From Paracoccaceae bacterium (GTDB lineage: Bacteria; Pseudomonadota; Alphaproteobacteria; Rhodobacterales; Rhodobacteraceae), in contig JANSYP010000005.1 in assembly GCA_024742405.1 (NCBI GenBank), forward strand, positions 186,001 through 250,000: a stretch of 64,000 nt of DNA, written 5' to 3'. Below the pieces are notes generated by a model. That model saw only the letters and a list, made by a program, of their open reading frames with translations. It made no database searches and was not told the origin of the DNA. Shown in pieces: positions 51,650 through 60,955 of this stretch. The first letter of the stretch is position 1. Each line of letters starts with the position of its first letter. Position numbers and translations under genes: made by a program.

Positions 51650-53854
51650 ATGGGTCTCAACAGCACCGACGAAATCCTCTCGCATTTCATCGGGATGTTC
51701 GAGCTGACCATCGAGCAAATGCGGCTTCGAGATGACTACCAGGAATTTTCGGCGGAACGTCGTCAGGCCGAACTCGAGGACATCACCGGCCCGATCCACG
51801 CGGAACTCAAGGCGCCGCTCGGCCCGAAACCCGCCGATTTCGATCCGCTCCCGCTCTTATTCGCGACTGCGCAGCCGGACCTTGAGGTCCCGCCCTCCGC
51901 GCCCACCGCGTCCACTCCGCCCCCGACAGGACCGCTCCCGGAAACGGAGGAGACGGCCGGCTTGGAGCTTCTCGCCGATACCGGTCCCGGCCAGACCATC
52001 ACTTTCACCTTCCGGAACGAAGGGTCCGACCCGTCTGGAGGCAACGGATCCGGGTCGGGCTCGGGACCCGGGTACTCCGTCACCGGTGGGCGCTTCGAGT
52101 GGGATCTGGACTTCCAGGGATCGGCCTATACGTCGACCGCACAGGTCGCGTTTCTGAGCGATATCGACCGTCTCGGCGACGGTGCGTTCCGTGACATCGA
52201 CGCGCTGGTTGCCGAAACGGACGCCGCTGTGGCGGTCGCTGCATCGCTGCATGCCGTGGCAGGCCCCCTGCCCGACCTGGATGCCCTGCGCGATGTCGAG
52301 ACCGTCGAAGCGCTGGCCGCCGCACTCCGCGACGGGGTCGACATAAGCCTTCCGGGCGCCGAAGTTTTTTCGGTGACGGGGGCAGAGGCAGAGGGCCTTT
52401 TCGTCAATGGCGAGGCGGTCGACGCCCTGCCGGTCTGGAAAGACCTGCTGCCTACCTTTCACGAGGAACCCGACGAGGAGGCGGCCGAGAATACCGTCGA
52501 GAAAGACGCCCCCGAGGAGTGGGACCGCTCGGATCCCGGCGACGAGATCGAGGGCCACACCATCATCACCGGTGGCAATCTCCAGGTGAACCAGGCCCAG
52601 ATCACCAGTGCCTGGCTCGACGCGCCCTATATCGCCATCGGCGGAAAAGCGATCGATCTGGCCGTCATCAGTCAGGTGGCGGTCGTCTCCGACATCGACA
52701 GCGGCCCGTCGGCGGGTCAGGGGCCCGGCTCCAACGTCGTCCAGGCCGCCCAGATCACGTCGCAGGCAAACCCGGCCAGCTGGTTGCCGGCCGCACCGAC
52801 ACCGGGCAACGAGCCTGCGGTGCTGACCGTGGACCGGATCGAGGGCGACCTCGTCGTGGCGCATTTCATTCAGCAAACCATCGGGACCATCGACACAGAC
52901 CAGATCGGCGCAGAGATTTCGGCGGCATCCACCTATTGGTCGCTCGGTGACAATCAGGTCATGAACCTGGCCGATATCGGCGCTTTTGCCGGCTATTACG
53001 ACCTGATCCTGATCGGCGAGGACATGATCTCCGTCGACATGCTGTTCCAGACCCAGGTGCTGATGGATGATGACCGGCTGGAGGCCGGGCCGCTTTTGGC
53101 AACGCAAGCGCCCGCGGCAGACGGGCCTGCAGCGTTGCTTGAGGTCGGGCAAGCGCAGGATGGCACCGCCCACGACCATGACGACATTTCGGGCCTCAAT
53201 GATCCGCCCGCACTCGAGGATCCGGCGGGGCCGGGAACCGGCAACGGGACGGAGCCCCCTGCAGCAACGGTCAGCGGCGGCGACAATCTGGTGATGAACC
53301 TCGCCAGCCTGAAGACCATCGGCGAGGACATGCATGTCGATATCTCGAACTCCATCGCCGAGATCCTGGCAACCCAGACCACGACCGCCGAAGCGCTGGA
53401 GGTGGCCCTGCTGTCCGACCCGCTCTTGGCGGGCCTGGAGCAGGTGCGCGCGCTGCAGATCGAAGGCAGCCTGGTCCAGGTCAATATCATCGAGCAGGTC
53501 AATATCCTGTCGGATCAGGACGATGTGCTGATCGAGGGGCCCCTCCCGTCCGGCGCCGAAATCATCGCCGGATCAAATGCGATGCTGAACGCCGCCGAGG
53601 TGATCAAGGCAGGCGTCGATTCCGTCGTGATGGCACGTACCGAAGGCTATTCGGACCTCTTGCTGCACCAGGCCAACCTGATCGAAGAGCCCAACGTGCC
53701 ATCGGTGGACGAGACAACGGAATACATCAACGAAGCGCTGGTCGCGCTGATGGATGACATGCCCGTCGCGGACGATATCGCGGCACAGGTCAACACGCTC
53801 GTGGGCGCCCAGGACATCGCGGCCTCCGATCCGCTGCACTCGATGCTCACCTGA
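51650..53854 (+). CDS. repeat protein of the type I secretion locus, unknown function
   Basis: A 734-residue, acidic, mostly soluble protein with no signal peptide. Residues 1-75 form a helical head (STDEILSHFIGMFELTIEQMRLRDDYQEF). After a Gly/Pro-rich linker come at least five units of a pattern G-x-N-x(3)-N-x-A/L followed later by L/I-x(2)-Q-x(2)-V/L-x-x-D, at about residues 308, 363, 433, 541 and 641 (for example GDNQVMNLADI and GGDNLVMNLASL). The end of the 860-residue protein shares the same flavour. It lacks RTX nonapeptides. It may be a second secreted substrate or an assembly partner; I do not recognise a named family. Confidence 0.7.
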   Translation: MGLNSTDEILSHFIGMFELTIEQMRLRDDYQEFSAERRQAELEDITGPIHAELKAPLGPKPADFDPLPLLFATAQPDLEVPPSAPTASTPPPTGPLPETEETAGLELLADTGPGQTITFTFRNEGSDPSGGNGSGSGSGPGYSVTGGRFEWDLDFQGSAYTSTAQVAFLSDIDRLGDGAFRDIDALVAETDAAVAVAASLHAVAGPLPDLDALRDVETVEALAAALRDGVDISLPGAEVFSVTGAEAEGLFVNGEAVDALPVWKDLLPTFHEEPDEEAAENTVEKDAPEEWDRSDPGDEIEGHTIITGGNLQVNQAQITSAWLDAPYIAIGGKAIDLAVISQVAVVSDIDSGPSAGQGPGSNVVQAAQITSQANPASWLPAAPTPGNEPAVLTVDRIEGDLVVAHFIQQTIGTIDTDQIGAEISAASTYWSLGDNQVMNLADIGAFAGYYDLILIGEDMISVDMLFQTQVLMDDDRLEAGPLLATQAPAADGPAALLEVGQAQDGTAHDHDDISGLNDPPALEDPAGPGTGNGTEPPAATVSGGDNLVMNLASLKTIGEDMHVDISNSIAEILATQTTTAEALEVALLSDPLLAGLEQVRALQIEGSLVQVNIIEQVNILSDQDDVLIEGPLPSGAEIIAGSNAMLNAAEVIKAGVDSVVMARTEGYSDLLLHQANLIEEPNVPSVDETTEYINEALVALMDDMPVADDIAAQVNTLVGAQDIAASDPLHSMLT

Positions 53855-53903
53855 CCGGACGACCTATCGAGCTTTTTTAACACGTAAGGGTAAGCAGGGT
53901 TCC

Positions 53904-56261
53904 ATGTCTTCACGATCTGCAGCACGCGCGACCGTACAAACAGAGCCGTCACCGCCGGACGCAGAGCCCGCCCCCAAGGGTACGTCCTGCGCACAGGCGT
54001 TGGAGCGCGTAAAGGCCTCCGCCGCCGATGAGGTCGCGGGGCCGCCGGCAGCCCTGCGCGACCGCGACGAACGGTTCCCGAAACTTCTGCTCGATCCGGA
54101 GATGCGGACCTCAGAATCCGATACAGGCACACCTGTGGCGTCCGATGCGGGCGCGCCCAAGGCAGACGCGGCAGAACTGGCGCGCACGGCGGACCAAGCC
54201 GCGCCCCAGCCGGCGGAGCGCAAGGCCACGTCGCCAAAGCAAACGCTCTTTGCCAAGCGCACGAAAACCGCAACGGAAGACATGTCCGAGGACCAATCCA
54301 CGGAGGGCCGCGCGACCACGACCCAACCTGCAGCTCCGCCGGGGCCAGACCCGCAACCCGCACCGCAGTCCGAGCCTGTCGCGAAGATGCCGGACGGCGA
54401 CGGCAAGGGCAGCGCAGCAGTTGGTGGGACCACGATCGACGCCAAGGCCAACCAGCCGCTCCGCCGCCAGGGCGACGGCGGCGGGGATGGCAACGGGGGC
54501 GATGGCGGCCGAGTGTTTCACAAACGCTCGCAGCCCGAGGATTTCAACCAGATGCTGCGCGACGCGCTGGCGGCGATTCGGCGCAACCTGACCTTTGTGC
54601 TGATCCTGACCTTCGCCACCAACGCGCTGATCCTCGCCATTCCGATCTATCTCTTTCAGATCAGCGACCGGGTGCTGACCAGCCGGTCCATCGACACTCT
54701 GGTGATGCTGACGGCCATCGTCGCGGGCGCGGTGATCTTTCAAGCAGTGTTCGACGCGATCCGTCGCTTCATGCTGATGCGCACCTCGGTGGAGGTGGCG
54801 GCCCGGCTCGGCGCTCCGGTCCTGAGCGCTGCGGCCCACGCGTCGCTGCACGGCACCGGGCGCGAATACCAGACCCTGGGCGATCTGCAGCAGATGCGCG
54901 GTTTTCTGGTCTCGGGCACGCTGATCTCCTTTCTCGACGTGCCCTTCGCGCCGCTTTTCATTCTGGCGATTTTCCTGGTGCATCCGGATCTTGGAATGAT
55001 CGTCGTGGTCACCGCGCTGATCCTGATGGTGATCGCCCTGATCAACCAGCGCGCGACCGCCAAACCCTTTGCCGAGGCCAACCGGGCGCAGTCCATGGCC
55101 AACCAGCATCTCGATTCGATGTCGCGCAACAGCCAGATCATCAACGCACTGGCGATGATCCCCGAAGCGGTGCGCATCTGGGGCCGCGACACCGCCGCCT
55201 CGATGACCTGGCAGGTGAAGGCCCAGGACCGCAACGTGATGTTCGCGGCGATCTCGCGCGCGGTACGACTGCTGACGCAGATCGGGATCCTCGGCTGGGG
55301 CGCCTTTCTGGCCATCGGCGGCGAGATCACCGGCGGTATGGTCATCGCGGCCTCGATCATCGCGGGCCGTGCCTTTGCGCCCATCGAGGGGTCGATCGAA
55401 GGCTGGAACACCTTCCTGCTGACCCGCGGCGCCTACGGCCGGATCCGGCAGCTCCTGACCACCTCCGCACTGCAATATGAAAAGCTGCGTCTGCCCCGGC
55501 CCGAAGGACGGCTCGATGTGGAGCGGCTGTTGTACGTACCGGGCGGCACCAAGCAGGTCGTGCTCAACGGCATTTCGTTTTCGCTGAAACCGGGCGAGAC
55601 GCTGGCCGTGATCGGTAATTCCGGCGCCGGGAAGACAACGCTGGGCAAGACGCTGGTAGGCTCGATCCTGCCGACCTCGGGCAGCGTCCGGCTGGATCTG
55701 ATGGATATCCGCAACTGGGACCCGCGCCAGTTCGGCGAGAGCATCGGCTATCTGCCCCAAGACGTTCAGCTCTTCCCCGGGACCATCAAGGACAATATCG
55801 GCCGGATGCGGTCGGACGCGACCGACACGCAGATCCACGATGCCGCGGTTCTGGCCGATGTGCACAACATGATCGCGACGCTGCCGCAAGGCTACGAGAC
55901 GGTCGTCGCCGCCGATGGATCGCCGCTTTCGGGTGGACAGAAACAGCGGATCGCGCTGGCACGGGCGTTTTTTGGCGCACCGCGCATGGTGGTCTTGGAC
56001 GAGCCCAACTCCAACCTCGATGTCGCGGGGGACAAGGCGCTCGCGCGCGCCATCGAGCAGGCCAGAACGAGCAAGATCACCGTGGTCGTGATCACTCAGA
56101 AACCCACGCTTCTCAACGTGGTCGACAAGATCATGCTGCTGACCGATGGCCGCGTCGCGTTGTTCGGCGAACGCGAGAAGGTTCTGGCCCAGCTCAACGG
56201 CAAGAAGGCGTCCCCGCCGGAGTTGCCGGGTCAACAGGGAGGCACGCCGAGCAATGCATGA
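53904..56261 (+). CDS. type I secretion ABC transporter (PrtD/LapB-like) with long N-terminal extension
   Basis: A 785-residue half-transporter. Residues 1-216 are a Pro/Ala/charged disordered extension not found in typical PrtD proteins (about 570 residues). Six membrane helices follow from about 217, then the ATPase: Walker A GNSGAGKTT, signature LSGGQKQRIALARA, Walker B MVVLDEPNSNLD. The H-loop position reads VVVITQKPTLLNVVDK, with Gln where the usual His would be. The start at 53904 follows an AGCAGGG-like site. Pairs with the MFP gene by an 8-bp overlap. An outer-membrane TolC partner is not in the window. Confidence 0.85.
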   Translation: MSSRSAARATVQTEPSPPDAEPAPKGTSCAQALERVKASAADEVAGPPAALRDRDERFPKLLLDPEMRTSESDTGTPVASDAGAPKADAAELARTADQAAPQPAERKATSPKQTLFAKRTKTATEDMSEDQSTEGRATTTQPAAPPGPDPQPAPQSEPVAKMPDGDGKGSAAVGGTTIDAKANQPLRRQGDGGGDGNGGDGGRVFHKRSQPEDFNQMLRDALAAIRRNLTFVLILTFATNALILAIPIYLFQISDRVLTSRSIDTLVMLTAIVAGAVIFQAVFDAIRRFMLMRTSVEVAARLGAPVLSAAAHASLHGTGREYQTLGDLQQMRGFLVSGTLISFLDVPFAPLFILAIFLVHPDLGMIVVVTALILMVIALINQRATAKPFAEANRAQSMANQHLDSMSRNSQIINALAMIPEAVRIWGRDTAASMTWQVKAQDRNVMFAAISRAVRLLTQIGILGWGAFLAIGGEITGGMVIAASIIAGRAFAPIEGSIEGWNTFLLTRGAYGRIRQLLTTSALQYEKLRLPRPEGRLDVERLLYVPGGTKQVVLNGISFSLKPGETLAVIGNSGAGKTTLGKTLVGSILPTSGSVRLDLMDIRNWDPRQFGESIGYLPQDVQLFPGTIKDNIGRMRSDATDTQIHDAAVLADVHNMIATLPQGYETVVAADGSPLSGGQKQRIALARAFFGAPRMVVLDEPNSNLDVAGDKALARAIEQARTSKITVVVITQKPTLLNVVDKIMLLTDGRVALFGEREKVLAQLNGKKASPPELPGQQGGTPSNA

Positions 56262-57594
56262 GATCGCAATCCCCGAAGGTGGCCCGGTCTGGTACGCAAC
56301 CGTGCCGCGGTCCATCAACCGGCTGATCTTTGTCGGGCTGACGCTGATGCTGATCTGTTTCGGCGGGTTCGGGGTCTGGGCGTTCAAGGCACCGCTCGCC
56401 GCCGCTGTTATCGCCCAGGGCAGTTTCGTCGCCACCGGCCGCAACAAGATCGTCCAGCATCTGGAAGGCGGGATCATCGAAGAGATCCAGGTGAAAGAAG
56501 GCCAGGTCGTGCGTGCCGGCGACGTCCTGATGAGCCTCGACCAAACCTCGGCCAAGTCCAGCGAACGCGAACTGTTCGTGCGCAAAATGCGTCTTCAGGC
56601 CATGGTTGAACGGTTGCAGGCCGAGCACAGGGAATCCGACCGGCTGGAATTCTCCGAAGAACTGCTTGCCGCAGCGGAGGATATCGAGGTGCTCTCCATT
56701 CTCGACGGACAGCACCTGAATTTCGAAGTCTCGCGAAAGACATTGCGCAACGATATCGGCCTGTTGGAGCGCAACATGCATGCACTCCAGATCCGCGAAC
56801 GCGGCTACAGTGCACAATTGGAAGCGCTCACGTTGCGCTCCGAAATCCTGCAGGAGGAATACGACACCAAGATCGCGCTTTTCGACAAGGGACTCGTGCG
56901 CAAGGGAGACATCCACGCTGTTCGGAGGGTGCAGGCCGAGGCCGAAGGGCAGCTCGCGCGTCTGCGCGCGGAAGTCGACGAGACAAGCGAGATGCTGCTC
57001 AAGCACGAGGAACAGATCTCGCGCACCAAGTCGGCCTACCGGCAGGCCGCCCTCGAAGAGCTGGGCGGGATCGAGGCAGAGCTGGAAAGCGTACGGGAAA
57101 AGATCCGCCAGGCGCGCAGCGTTCTGAACCGCGCCGTGGTCCGCGCCCCGGTGTCGGGCACCGTGGTCCGCCTGCATTATCACACGCCGGGCGGCGTCAT
57201 CGAGACCGGCGAGCCGATTGCCGAGATCCTGCCCGCCGACGCCCCGCTGATCATCGAAGCGCAGATCCCCCGCACCGACATCGACACCGTGACCAGCGGC
57301 CAGGACGCCACCGTCCGGCTCTCGGCTTTGAACCAGCGGACAACGCCGGTTCTGACGGGCAAGGTGTTCTACGTCTCGGCGGACTCGCTGCTCGAGGAAC
57401 AGGGAGGCATTCCGCAGGAGGTCTATCTCGCGCGGGTCTCGATCGCGCCGGAGGAACTCGAGCGGGTGCGCGGCTTCGTCCCGACCCCCGGCATGCCTGC
57501 CGAGATCATGATCCAGACCGAGGAACGTACCTTCGCGGCGTACATCGCGAAACCCATCACCGACAGCATGTCTCGCGCCTTCCGCGAACACTGA
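56254..57594 (+). CDS. type I secretion membrane fusion protein (HlyD/PrtE family)
   Basis: A 446-residue adaptor. One N-terminal membrane helix (FVGLTLMLICFGGFGVWAFKAPLAA), then the HlyD lipoyl-like start (GSFVATGRNKIVQHLEGGIIEEIQVKEGQVVRAGDVLMSLDQ), a coiled-coil of about 200 residues, and the second half with VRAPVSGTVVRLHYHTPGGVIETGEPIAEILP. It bridges the ABC transporter and an outer-membrane channel. The ATG overlaps the ABC gene end by 8 bp, so the two are translationally coupled. It is the last gene of the secretion operon. Confidence 0.9.
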   Translation: MHEIAIPEGGPVWYATVPRSINRLIFVGLTLMLICFGGFGVWAFKAPLAAAVIAQGSFVATGRNKIVQHLEGGIIEEIQVKEGQVVRAGDVLMSLDQTSAKSSERELFVRKMRLQAMVERLQAEHRESDRLEFSEELLAAAEDIEVLSILDGQHLNFEVSRKTLRNDIGLLERNMHALQIRERGYSAQLEALTLRSEILQEEYDTKIALFDKGLVRKGDIHAVRRVQAEAEGQLARLRAEVDETSEMLLKHEEQISRTKSAYRQAALEELGGIEAELESVREKIRQARSVLNRAVVRAPVSGTVVRLHYHTPGGVIETGEPIAEILPADAPLIIEAQIPRTDIDTVTSGQDATVRLSALNQRTTPVLTGKVFYVSADSLLEEQGGIPQEVYLARVSIAPEELERVRGFVPTPGMPAEIMIQTEERTFAAYIAKPITDSMSRAFREH

Positions 57595-57886
57595 CACTTA
57601 GAACGGGGACTTTCCGGGCCCTTGTAGCCCTGCTTGAACCGCACCTGTTCGCTGGTCCACGTCGGTCATGCGACGCCAGAACGCGGCATTCGCAGATCGC
57701 CTTCGGCACCAATGCCATAGCGTCTCCGCGGCACAAGCGGGCGAGGGTTCACGCCTGTCCGCGAGGCCATTGGCCAAAGTCGGAGGCTTGCCCCCGCGAC
57801 GACACGGCCCGCGCACACATGCTAGGCCAGCGCAACCGGGGATACTATGTGATGGCGACCGGCCTATCGATGGAGCCCGAGCCACA

Positions 57887-58570
57887 ATGCCCGATACCGA
57901 CCTCGTCATCTTCGACTGCGATGGCGTCCTGATCGACAGCGAAGCGATCAGCGCACGCATGCTTGTGGCCGAGATGACCCAACGCGGAATTTCCATCGAT
58001 CTTGACTACGTCGCGCGGCATTTTCTGGGGCGCAGCTACCCGGTCGTGCTGTCGACGATTCGCAAGGACTTCAATGTCGATCTGCCGGAAAGCTTCGAGC
58101 CGGACTACCGGCGCCGCCTGCTGGAGACGTTTGAGACCGAACTCACGATCATGCCCGACATTCTGGACGTTCTGCTGGAGCTCGACCGTCCCTTTTGCCT
58201 CGCCACGAGCTCCAGTGCGCCGCGGGTGAAACGCTCTCTCGAAATCGTCGGGCTAGATGCGCTCTTTGCCGACCGGATCACCACAGCCTCCGAGGTCGCC
58301 CATGGCAAACCCGCGCCCGATCTGTTCCTGCGCGCCGCCCAGAAAATGTCCGTTCCTGCTGACCGGACCCTCGTCATCGAAGACAGTGCCAACGGAGTGG
58401 CGGCCGCCCGCGCCGCAGGGATGCGGGTCTGGCAGTTCTTTGGCGGCACCCACCTGCGCAACCTCGCCGACACCACAGCCATCGCCGGCGGTGCGGACCG
58501 TGAATTTGCGTCATTTGCGGAATTCTTTACCCTCGCGCCCGAACTGAGAAAGCGTCCGAGCACTCCATGA
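57887..58570 (+). CDS. HAD-superfamily phosphatase (beta-phosphoglucomutase/GPH-like)
   Basis: A 227-residue HAD hydrolase with motif I FDCDGVLIDSE (Asp10, Asp12), motif II ATSSS, the Lys in GKPAPDLF and motif IV VIEDSANGV. A helical cap follows motif I (subclass IA). The start at 57887 (MPDTDLVIFDCDG) is chosen because upstream in-frame sequence is Arg-rich and non-homologous. It overlaps the SorC-type regulator by 4 bp and so belongs to the polyol gene set. A sugar-phosphate phosphatase role is likely but not assigned. Confidence 0.88.
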   Translation: MPDTDLVIFDCDGVLIDSEAISARMLVAEMTQRGISIDLDYVARHFLGRSYPVVLSTIRKDFNVDLPESFEPDYRRRLLETFETELTIMPDILDVLLELDRPFCLATSSSAPRVKRSLEIVGLDALFADRITTASEVAHGKPAPDLFLRAAQKMSVPADRTLVIEDSANGVAAARAAGMRVWQFFGGTHLRNLADTTAIAGGADREFASFAEFFTLAPELRKRPSTP

Positions 58571-59529
58571 CAGATCAAAAACCCCCGTTGCCCGATGCGA
58601 CTCCGCTCGACGATGCCGCGCGTGCCGCCTGGCTCTATTACGTCGCCGGCAAGACCCAGGATCAGATCGCGCAGGAGTTGGGGATCTCGCGACAACGCGC
58701 CCAGCGGCTGGTGTCGAAGGCGGTTGCCGAGGGGCTGATCCATGTCCGGCTGGAGCACCCCGTCGCGCGCTGCATGGAGCTCGAGGCGGCGCTGAGCGAC
58801 ACCTTCGGGCTCAAGCGCTGCCGTGTCGCACTGGGGCTCGGCGCCGGTGCGGATCCGATCGGCGCACTCGCCCCGGTTGCTGCCGCAGAGCTGGAGCGCG
58901 TGCTGTCGGCGTCCGATCCGCGGGTCGTTGCGGTGGGCACCGGACGAACCCTGCGCGCCATGGCCGAGGAACTGCGCCCGATGCTCTGCCCGCAGCACCG
59001 TATCGTGTCGCTTAATGGCAATATCGCGCCAGACGGCTCGGCCTCCTTCTTCGACGTGATCATGCGGATCGCGGACAAGGTACGGGCGGCGCACTATCCC
59101 ATGCCGCTGCCGGTGATTGCCTCCTCGCTGGAAGAGCGCGACCTTTTCTTTTCGCTACCGCCCGTGCACCGGGCCCGCGAAATCGCCCAGAATGCCGACG
59201 TGGTTCTGGTCGGGGTGGGCGAGATGCTCGAAGAACCGCCGCTCCTTAAGGACGGCTTTCTGGACCGCGAGGAACTGGACGAGATGCGTGCCGCCGGCGC
59301 GATCGGCGAAATCGCGGGGTGGGCATATGATTCTGCGGGCCGGTACCTGACCTGCGGGACCAACACACGGACCGCGGGCGTGCGGGTCGATCCGTCTGAC
59401 GACCGGGTGACCTTGGGAATCGCCGCTGGAGAGACGAAACGCGCGCCCTTGCTCGCGGCCCTCCGGGGCCGGCTGATCAACGGAATGATCACAGACGAAG
59501 AGACCGCAACCGCCCTGCTGAACGCGTGA
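58567..59529 (+). CDS. SorC/DeoR-type transcriptional regulator of polyol genes
   Basis: A 320-residue sugar-binding regulator. The N-terminal HTH is GKTQDQIAQELGISRQRAQRLVSKAVAEG, followed by a SorC/CggR-like sugar-phosphate-binding domain (AALSDTFGLKRCRVALGLG..., GVGEMLEEPPLL). It is divergent from nothing and lies upstream of smoEFGK in the same direction, with direct TGCTCA repeats in the gap before smoE. It probably controls polyol uptake. Confidence 0.85.
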   Translation: MTDQKPPLPDATPLDDAARAAWLYYVAGKTQDQIAQELGISRQRAQRLVSKAVAEGLIHVRLEHPVARCMELEAALSDTFGLKRCRVALGLGAGADPIGALAPVAAAELERVLSASDPRVVAVGTGRTLRAMAEELRPMLCPQHRIVSLNGNIAPDGSASFFDVIMRIADKVRAAHYPMPLPVIASSLEERDLFFSLPPVHRAREIAQNADVVLVGVGEMLEEPPLLKDGFLDREELDEMRAAGAIGEIAGWAYDSAGRYLTCGTNTRTAGVRVDPSDDRVTLGIAAGETKRAPLLAALRGRLINGMITDEETATALLNA

Positions 59530-59573
59530 GCCCGAGCGTCTGACCGTGAGCCGTCGACCGAAAAGGTTGACAA

Positions 59574-59620
59574 GAGCACACTAGTTGTGGGCAAATGCTC
59601 ACAAGATAAATAAGTGCTCA
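59574..59620. promoter_or_regulatory. candidate SorC-type operator repeats upstream of smoE
   Basis: TGCTCA occurs at 59596-59601 and 59615-59620 (19-bp spacing), and the inverse GAGCA at 59574-59578. All lie within 61 bp of the smoE start and just before an AGGGAGGA ribosome site. Spacing of about two helical turns suggests cooperative regulator binding. Confidence 0.45.
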
Positions 59621-59634
59621 TCAGGGAGGATATC

Positions 59635-60942
59635 ATGGGCATTCGTCAACGGGCGCTTCTAAGCGCCTGTGCCACCGTTGCATTGACAACGGTCGCCAGC
59701 GCTCAAAGCACGATCACCATCGCCACCGTCAATAACGGCGACATGATCCGGATGCAGAGCTACACGGATCAGTTCACCGAAGCGACCGGGATCGATGTCG
59801 AGTGGGTGACCCTCGAAGAAAACGTTCTGCGCCAGCGAGTGACCACCGACATCACCACCAAGGGCGGTCAGTTCGACATCATGACCATCGGCATGTACGA
59901 GACGCCGATCTGGGGCGCGAACGGCTGGCTCTTGCCGCTCGACAATCTGTCCGCAGAGTACGATGTCGAGGATATCCTTCCCGCCATGCGCGCAGGCCTG
60001 AGCAAGGACGGAACGCTCTATGCCGCGCCGTTCTATGGCGAAAGCTCGATGATCATGTACCGGACGGACCTGATGGAAGCCGCCGGGCTGGAAATGCCCG
60101 ATGCGCCGACATGGGAATTCGTCCGCGAGGCGGCCGCGGCGATGACCGACCGCGACAACGACATCAATGGGATCTGCCTGCGCGGCAAAGCCGGCTGGGG
60201 CGAGGGCGGTGCCTTCATCACGGTCACAGCCAACTCATTTGGGGCGCGCTGGTTCGATGAAAACTGGCAGGCGCAATTCGACCAGCCCGAGTGGAATGAG
60301 GCTCTGACCTTCTTCACCGAGTTGATGGAAGAGTCGGGACCAGCCGGCTATGCGACGAACGGTTTCAACGAAAACCTGTCGCTCTTCCAGCAGGGCAAGT
60401 GCGGCATGTGGATCGACGCAACCGTCGCAGCCTCGTTCGTGACCAATCCTGACGATTCCACTGTCGCGGACAAGGTCGGTTTCGCCCTCGCACCGAACAA
60501 GGAAGGTGTCGACAAGCGTGCCAACTGGCTCTGGGCCTGGGCGCTGGCGATCCCGGCGGGCACCCAGCAGGCCGACGCGGCCAAGCAGTTTATCGAGTGG
60601 GCAACGTCGAAGGACTATATCGAGCTTGTGGCCGAGACCGAAGGCTGGGCCAACGTTCCTCCGGGCGCGCGTTCCTCCCTTTATGAGACTCCGGAGTACC
60701 AGGAGGTGCCCTTCGCGCAAAAGACGCTCGACTCGATCCTTTCGTCGGATCCGACCAACCCCACGGTTCAGCCGGTGCCGTATGTTGGGATCCAGTTCGT
60801 GGCGATTCCGGAGTTCGCTGGTATCGCCACGCAGGTGAGCCAGGAGTTCTCGGCCGCCTATGCGGGCCAGCAGACGGTAGAAGAAGCGCTCGAGAAGGCG
60901 CAGGCTATCACCACTGAAGAAATGGAAGCCGCAGGCTACTGA
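59635..60942 (+). CDS. smoE: sorbitol/mannitol ABC importer substrate-binding protein SmoE
   Basis: A 435-residue extracellular solute-binding protein family 1 member. It has a signal peptide (RALLSACATVALTTVASA) and then the polyol-binding start STITIATVNNGDMIRMQSYTDQF, with typical MTIGMYETPIWGANGWLLPLD and later GKCGMWIDATVAASFVTNPDD. It delivers sorbitol or mannitol to SmoFG. The ATG at 59635 is preferred over one 21 bp upstream owing to an AGGGAGGA ribosome site. A 12-bp stem-loop follows. Confidence 0.9.
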   Translation: MGIRQRALLSACATVALTTVASAQSTITIATVNNGDMIRMQSYTDQFTEATGIDVEWVTLEENVLRQRVTTDITTKGGQFDIMTIGMYETPIWGANGWLLPLDNLSAEYDVEDILPAMRAGLSKDGTLYAAPFYGESSMIMYRTDLMEAAGLEMPDAPTWEFVREAAAAMTDRDNDINGICLRGKAGWGEGGAFITVTANSFGARWFDENWQAQFDQPEWNEALTFFTELMEESGPAGYATNGFNENLSLFQQGKCGMWIDATVAASFVTNPDDSTVADKVGFALAPNKEGVDKRANWLWAWALAIPAGTQQADAAKQFIEWATSKDYIELVAETEGWANVPPGARSSLYETPEYQEVPFAQKTLDSILSSDPTNPTVQPVPYVGIQFVAIPEFAGIATQVSQEFSAAYAGQQTVEEALEKAQAITTEEMEAAGY

Positions 60943-60955
60943 GGCATCCTCCCGG

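Noticed and set aside
48887-51799. A 970-codon open frame on the minus strand antisense to the repeat-protein gene
   Set aside because: It is the shadow of a GC-rich repeat gene with strong codon periodicity. Its translation is a low-complexity Gly/Ala/Ile/Val string, without a start region or family match.
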